Of a DNA stretch of 59,135 bases, positions 56,399-59,135 are shown piece by piece; within the stretch, counting starts at the first letter, position 1; every line of letters starts with the position of its first letter. Origin of the DNA: Bacteroidota bacterium (GTDB lineage Bacteria; Bacteroidota; Bacteroidia; B-17B0; Aurantibacillaceae); the NCBI GenBank assembly GCA_016185125.1, contig JACPOC010000043.1:1-59135 (forward strand). The letters run 5' to 3'. The notes below the pieces were generated by a model. It was given only the letters and a program-made list of their open reading frames with translations, was not told where the DNA came from and made no database searches. The position numbers and the translations under genes were made by a program.

Positions 56399-56552
56399 AC
56401 CTAACGTTTTGCAGATTGGCGTCCGGCGGGGTTTTGAAACACTCTGGCGTCTAAACCGACAAAAGGTTAATTGAAACACTAATGTACATTTTTTGGCGGC
56501 AAAAAAGAAGCGCGCCAGCGCACCAATTGTCCAGCCGCAAAAGTGAAAGAAA
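56399..56552. repeat. attC-like repeat unit A, right arm missing
   Basis: It starts ACCTAACGTTTTGCAGATTG and carries the same inner blocks as the other units: GTCTAAACCGACAAA, GGCGGCAAA, a GCGCGCCAGCGC hairpin, and TTGTCCAGCC. The expected right arm (ACGCCAATCTGC followed by GTTATAA) is not found downstream. The unit is therefore half deleted, as expected at the old end of a decaying array. Confidence 0.65.
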
Positions 56553-56812
56553 ACTCTTTTGTCAAACCGAAACCTTTTAAGAATTGCAAACAGGGCGCGT
56601 CTAACTACAATTTTGCGAGTTAGTGACAGTGCGTGTCGCGGCAAGTTTACCGGAATGCAGTCGAACGAAATGCTTTGTGAGTGTCCGCTTGCGTTTAGGT
56701 CAATACATTATGGTGAAGAGCGAAATGTTGTCGACCGGAAAAACTTGCCTTTGCGCGGTCGGCTTGTCAACCAGAAATTTATTAATGATTAATTGTCGCC
56801 CCGGCGGTGGGT
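56553..56812. other. 260-bp segment between units A and B, no gene seen
   Basis: It is of cassette size but has no ORF with coding character. It repeats short motifs seen before other units (CCGGAATG, GTCGAACGAAATG, GTCGACCGGAA). It may be a cassette without a gene or a decayed one. Confidence 0.5.
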
Positions 56813-56996
56813 ACTAACGTTTGCAGGCTTGCACAGTGCGGCTATTGAAAGGCTAAACTGTCTACACCGACAAATGTTTATTAAAAGTACAAAAGGTTTT
56901 TAGTGAGGGCAAATAAAAAGCGCGTCAGCGCACAAATTGTCCAGCCCGAACGATGACCGACAAAACCCGCATTGTGCAATTGCCTGCTGTTATAAG
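56813..56996. repeat. attC-like repeat unit B
   Basis: A 184-bp imperfect palindrome. The left end is ACTAAC-GTTT-GCAGGCTTGCACA and the right end is TTGTGCAATTGCCTGC-T-GTTATAAG. Stems match except that the right arm has two extra bases (AA/TT) in the middle. Inside is a nested hairpin GCGCGTCAGCGC within GGGC..GCCC. Bases 56859-56913 match unit D at 52 of 55 positions. It lies 22 bases past the stop of the minus-strand gene at 57019-57459. Confidence 0.85.
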
Positions 56997-57018
56997 TAGT
57001 AGGGCCGCACCCAGTTGA

Positions 57019-57459
57019 TCATTTGACGTATCGATATTTTGTCCGACCGTTGTCCCAATTAATTATTATGCTGTCACCTTTGACTTGTCCGTATAAAACT
57101 TTGCGGTCATATTTTTTAATGGGCGCTTGATTTGGATAAAACTGCTCTATTTTTATTTTGTCACCGGTTAAAATAAACCGTCCGCGCCACACGGAGTTTT
57201 TGTCAATATTAAGATCATTTTCCTGGAAGTCTGTCTTTTTAAAAACATTAATATAAGTCCCGTTACTATAAAATTTAAAATACTCCTTGTAGTCCCAAGC
57301 GTTGGTTGCAACTTTTTTGTAAATAGCGGATGTGTCTATGACGGTGAAGTCCCTGTCAGCCATTGGTTGATTTAACTTGAAGTTTTTTTGGTCAACTAAG
57401 GTCTGTCCGTCAAGGCTTTTTGTCACACGGAAGCCACATGAGAGCAAAATGAAAGTCAA
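57019..57459 (-). CDS. hypothetical lipoprotein (first cassette-like gene)
   Basis: A 146-codon frame that begins at TTG 57459 and reads MTFILLSCGF, a very short lipoprotein signal with the lipobox cysteine at residue 8. No ATG is available; upstream in-frame codons (TLIIS) extend the hydrophobic core, so an ATA or ATT start slightly upstream is possible. The mature part is Lys/Asp-rich and beta-like (FKFYSNGTYINVFKK, GRFILTGDKIKIEQFYP). It resembles small lipocalin-like or lipoprotein folds in pattern, but I claim no family. It is flanked on both sides by attC-like units B and C. Confidence 0.65.
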   Translation of the reverse strand: MTFILLSCGFRVTKSLDGQTLVDQKNFKLNQPMADRDFTVIDTSAIYKKVATNAWDYKEYFKFYSNGTYINVFKKTDFQENDLNIDKNSVWRGRFILTGDKIKIEQFYPNQAPIKKYDRKVLYGQVKGDSIIINWDNGRTKYRYVK

Positions 57460-57523
57460 ACTGATTATTAAAGTTGTCTCACTGGATATTTTTGTCTGTA
57501 CGAATGAATGTCCGGCCCTATTA

Positions 57524-57715
57524 CTTATAACGGTTTCGGGGCTTGCGTTCGGCGGGAGTTTCGGAGCATCAACTGTCTATACCCGACAAACGTTATTTCG
57601 AAGATAAAACTTTTTTAGAGAGCGGCAAAAAAGAACGGGCGTCAGCCCGACCTATTGTCCCGCCGCGAACGATAACCAACAAAACCCCGCTGACGCAATT
57701 GCCCCGGGTTATAGG
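57524..57715. repeat. attC-like repeat unit C
   Basis: A 192-bp imperfect palindrome. The left end is CTTATAAC-GGTTT-CGGGGCTTGCG and the right end is CGCAATTGCCCCG-G-GTTATAGG. Left and right stems match, with the same two-base AA/TT insertion in the right arm as in unit B. Internal blocks include GTCTATACCCGACAAA, GAGCGGCAAA and a nested hairpin CGGGCGTCAGCCCG. It separates two unrelated minus-strand genes. Confidence 0.85.
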
Positions 57716-57754
57716 TAGTTGCCGACACACAGTTTGTCTTAGGCGAGTGTCCGC

Positions 57755-58213
57755 CTAACGCGTCGCGGCATATTGCCAATTATTTTTTTTGTAAAAACGC
57801 CAAAAGTCGTCTTGTTTCATTTCGTATAAAATATCGTTAGTCGAATATGGACTCCAAAAATAATACCTGTCGTCTTTTATTTTAGCAAACGAGGAGACAG
57901 GGCATTGAAAGTTCATGCACTTTTTGTCTACAATTACTAAGCAAGTGTCGCCTTCTTTTGGCCATCGTCCTTTTTGGTTTGTCTCAATAGCGAAAGATTG
58001 ATAACTATTTAAATCAAGTCGCGTGCAGTATAATTTATTACGTGCCCAGGTCGAACCAGTTTTAACGGAGTCGAAGGATGTGACAACGATTTCGCCGCAA
58101 AATTTAGCGTCTTGGATTTGTTTAAATAAGTTGTCTGGAACTTTATTATCTGTCTGTGCAAATAGGTCGATACCTGAAAGCGCTAGCGACAAACAAAATA
58201 AATGTTTTTTCAT
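57755..58213 (-). CDS. hypothetical secreted protein (second cassette-like gene)
   Basis: A 152-residue protein with signal peptide MKKHLFCLSLALSGIDLFAQ. The mature part of about 130 residues contains several cysteines (FCGE, YCTR, DTCLV, KKCMNFQC), an aromatic-rich RYYFWSPYS and WRFYKKNNW. It could be disulfide-stabilised in the periplasm. Layout (a CGE start, VVTSFDS, then GDTCLVIVDKK) hints at an OB-like beta fold, but I do not recognise a family. It stops 39 bases before unit C's end box and starts 134 bases after unit D's. Confidence 0.7.
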   Translation of the reverse strand: MKKHLFCLSLALSGIDLFAQTDNKVPDNLFKQIQDAKFCGEIVVTSFDSVKTGSTWARNKLYCTRLDLNSYQSFAIETNQKGRWPKEGDTCLVIVDKKCMNFQCPVSSFAKIKDDRYYFWSPYSTNDILYEMKQDDFWRFYKKNNWQYAATR

Positions 58214-58347
58214 AAAAACTTTTTCTTGAAGATAATCAACCAGCGCTTGAGTCGAACCATAACTGCCCGGTTTTAAACACTAATTAACTTTTTCAAAGGA
58301 ATGATGTCGACCCTGAAATGTCGACCGGAATGTCTGTCCGGCAATTA

Positions 58348-58535
58348 CCTATAACGTATTGCAGCTAAAAGCAGGGCGGCTTAAAAGCACTCCTGTGTCT
58401 ACACCGACAAAACTTTATTAAAAGTACAAAAGGTTTTTAGTGAAGGCAAACTTAAAATTAAACGTGCGAAGCACGCCTTAGATTGCCTGAACGATGACCG
58501 AGTCCGCCCGCCTTGATTTTAGCTGCGGTTATAAG
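58348..58535. repeat. attC-like repeat unit D
   Basis: A 188-bp imperfect palindrome. The left end is CCTATAAC-GTATT-GCAGCTAAAA and the right end is TTTTAGCTGC-G-GTTATAAG. The arms pair over about 19 bases with few mismatches. The inner 58396-58450 block is 52/55 identical to unit B, and the nested hairpin is CGTGCGAAGCACG within GGC..GCC. The flanking text (GTCCGGCAATTAC before, AAGCGGCACACAGC after) is shared with the other units. Confidence 0.85.
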
Positions 58536-58564
58536 TAGTAAGCGGCACACAGCTTAGTCCCACC

Positions 58565-58963
58565 TTATTGGTGTTCACCTGTCTCAAGAAAATATACGCA
58601 ATATTTAATATAGTCTATTGTCGTTACCTTAGCTTTAGTGATCTCAGGTGAAGACCAATTAAATATTATGTCTTGGATTCTTTTACCCTCTGTGGTGTCT
58701 GCATCAATTAAAAAATACTGTGAGAATTCCAAGCAGGAAGCAATAGTTTTTAAGTCGCTAAGCTTTATGTTGTCGTTAAGAACGTCGTTGCATAGTTTTA
58801 TTAAATGTCGGCTTGTCAAGACGAACCTAACGTCACTCTTGAAGTCTTGAATATGGTAGCGATATGTGTCGCGTCCGATGTCGACCGAGCCAACAAGGTC
58901 GGCAGAAAGTGTCGCTGCGGATGCAATACCTTCAAAATATTCTTTTAAAACTTTTTCTGTCAT
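58565..58963 (-). CDS. hypothetical cytosolic protein (third cassette-like gene)
   Basis: A 132-residue protein without signal peptide or membrane region. It opens MTEKVLKEYFEGIASAA and includes DIGRDTYRYHIQDFKSDVRF and DLKTIASCLEFSQYFLIDAD. The alternating helix-strand pattern and acidic character resemble small immunity-type proteins, but no family is recognised. It ends 29 bases before unit D's right box, and its ATG is 35 bases from unit E's left box. This matches the short leaders of cassette genes. Confidence 0.65.
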   Translation of the reverse strand: MTEKVLKEYFEGIASAATLSADLVGSVDIGRDTYRYHIQDFKSDVRFVLTSRHLIKLCNDVLNDNIKLSDLKTIASCLEFSQYFLIDADTTEGKRIQDIIFNWSSPEITKAKVTTIDYIKYCVYFLETGEHQ

Positions 58964-58998
58964 GATACAATGTCTTGACGAGGTCCGTCCGCTTATTA

Positions 58999-59095
58999 CT
59001 TATAACGTTTTGCGGCCTTGCCTAGTTTTTTGCTATGTCAAGTTACGCATTTGAGCGTTAACACGCAAAAAATTAGGCAAGACCGCTGTTATAGG
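58999..59095. repeat. attC-like repeat unit E (short form)
   Basis: A 97-bp palindrome with the cleanest stem of the series. The left end is CTTATAAC-GTTTT-GCGGCCTTGCCTAGTTTTTTGC and the right end is GCAAAAAATTAGGCAAGACCGC-T-GTTATAGG, each quoted with the spacer set off. The loop is about 30 bases. It lacks the long inner block shared by units A-D, so end boxes plus stem are the conserved core. Text after it (TGGGCGCACACAGTTT) matches the flank of the other units. Confidence 0.85.
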
Positions 59096-59135
59096 TATGG
59101 TGGGCGCACACAGTTTTATGGGTGTCCGCATACAA
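59096..59135. other. start of the next cassette-like interval, cut by the window edge
   Basis: Forty bases with the shared GCGCACACAGTTT flank. If the pattern continues, the stop codon of another minus-strand gene should appear just beyond the window. Confidence 0.4.

Larger units (their letters stand above)
55935..57018. other. 1.08-kb gene-free, repeat-rich region
   Basis: No credible gene was found; the frames present lack family features and run through repeats. It holds two copies of a 42-bp repeat (56128-56277), a half attC-like unit (56399-56552), a 260-bp gene-less segment (56553-56812) and a full attC-like unit (56813-56996). Composition is richer in GC and CpG than in the neighbouring genes. 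Confidence 0.7.

Noticed and set aside
56303-56644. 113-codon minus-strand frame in the repeat region
   Set aside because: It runs through attC-like unit A, is rich in Arg, Phe and Cys from GC-rich repeat sequence, and has no domain or signal features.
56559-56817. Two overlapping plus-strand frames of 64-77 codons
   Set aside because: They cross repeat motifs and the left box of unit B and have no coding character; all supported array genes are on the other strand.
56399-59095. CRISPR array
   Set aside because: Repeats are about 100-190 bp, palindromic and separated by genes of several hundred bases, not 25-40 bp with short unique spacers.
56813-59095. Ordinary integron attC sites
   Set aside because: The end boxes are TTATAAC/GTTATAA, which do not fit RYYYAAC/GTTRRRY, and most units are longer than the usual 57-141 bp. 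I therefore call them attC-like only.
1-59135. tRNA, rRNA or other structured RNA genes
   Set aside because: None was recognised by eye on either strand; a covariance scan would be needed to exclude small ones.

Overview
The window reads as a chromosomal segment of a Bacteroidota bacterium (flavobacterial/sphingobacterial side). It is AT-rich and carries Type IX secretion (T9SS) cargo with type A and type B sorting tails, three OmpA-type proteins or PorP/SprF partners in each T9SS block, lipoproteins with Bacteroidota-like lipoboxes, a fused IcmF mutase, and promoters of the TTG-N19-TAnnTTTG type. No rRNA, tRNA, CRISPR array or complete insertion sequence was seen.

Layout. 1-930: decayed accessory edge with a truncated C5 DNA methyltransferase, a long hairpin and the start of an unidentified ORF. 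928-13700: housekeeping, with icmF, a DUF2279 protein, a MerR-type regulator, a lipoprotein, an ACMSD-type decarboxylase, a 3-hydroxyacyl-CoA dehydrogenase, dnaA, and a 5'-nucleotidase split into two genes in reversed order. 13755-22708 (+): thioesterase, then three nucleotide-sugar genes (DegT aminotransferase, UDP-glucose dehydrogenase, UDP-glucuronate decarboxylase), a CPBP protease, an M61 peptidase and an OmpA/PD40/TPR envelope protein. 22723-30819: asnB with a TM2 protein, glmM-like mutase, cysteine desulfurase, frr, a TPR protein, a 21-nt tandem repeat, and a DUF58 protein. 30909-42328 (+): a tight T9SS operon of two giant type B cargo proteins, each followed by its own PorP/SprF protein, ending in an OmpA/TPR/PD40 protein. 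42354-52147: acylphosphatase; a leftward proS-hypothetical-lpxD-H-NOX-DUF5684 run; a Tyr/Gly-rich lipoprotein with an outer-membrane barrel; serA with DUF1015.

52260-59135 is accessory. A DGQHR-domain gene and a GH-A-like glycosidase gene are both cut at a 147-nt IS3-type transposase remnant. Next comes a seven-repeat beta-propeller protein with a T9SS tail. The last 3 kb is the most interesting part: four complete long palindromic repeats and one half repeat, with TTATAAC/GTTATAA end boxes, alternate with three small unrelated genes that all lie on the minus strand. The layout resembles an integron gene-cassette array with non-canonical attC-like sites. No integrase is in the window; by analogy it would lie to the right of position 59135.

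Family names come from motif recognition by eye; no database search was possible.
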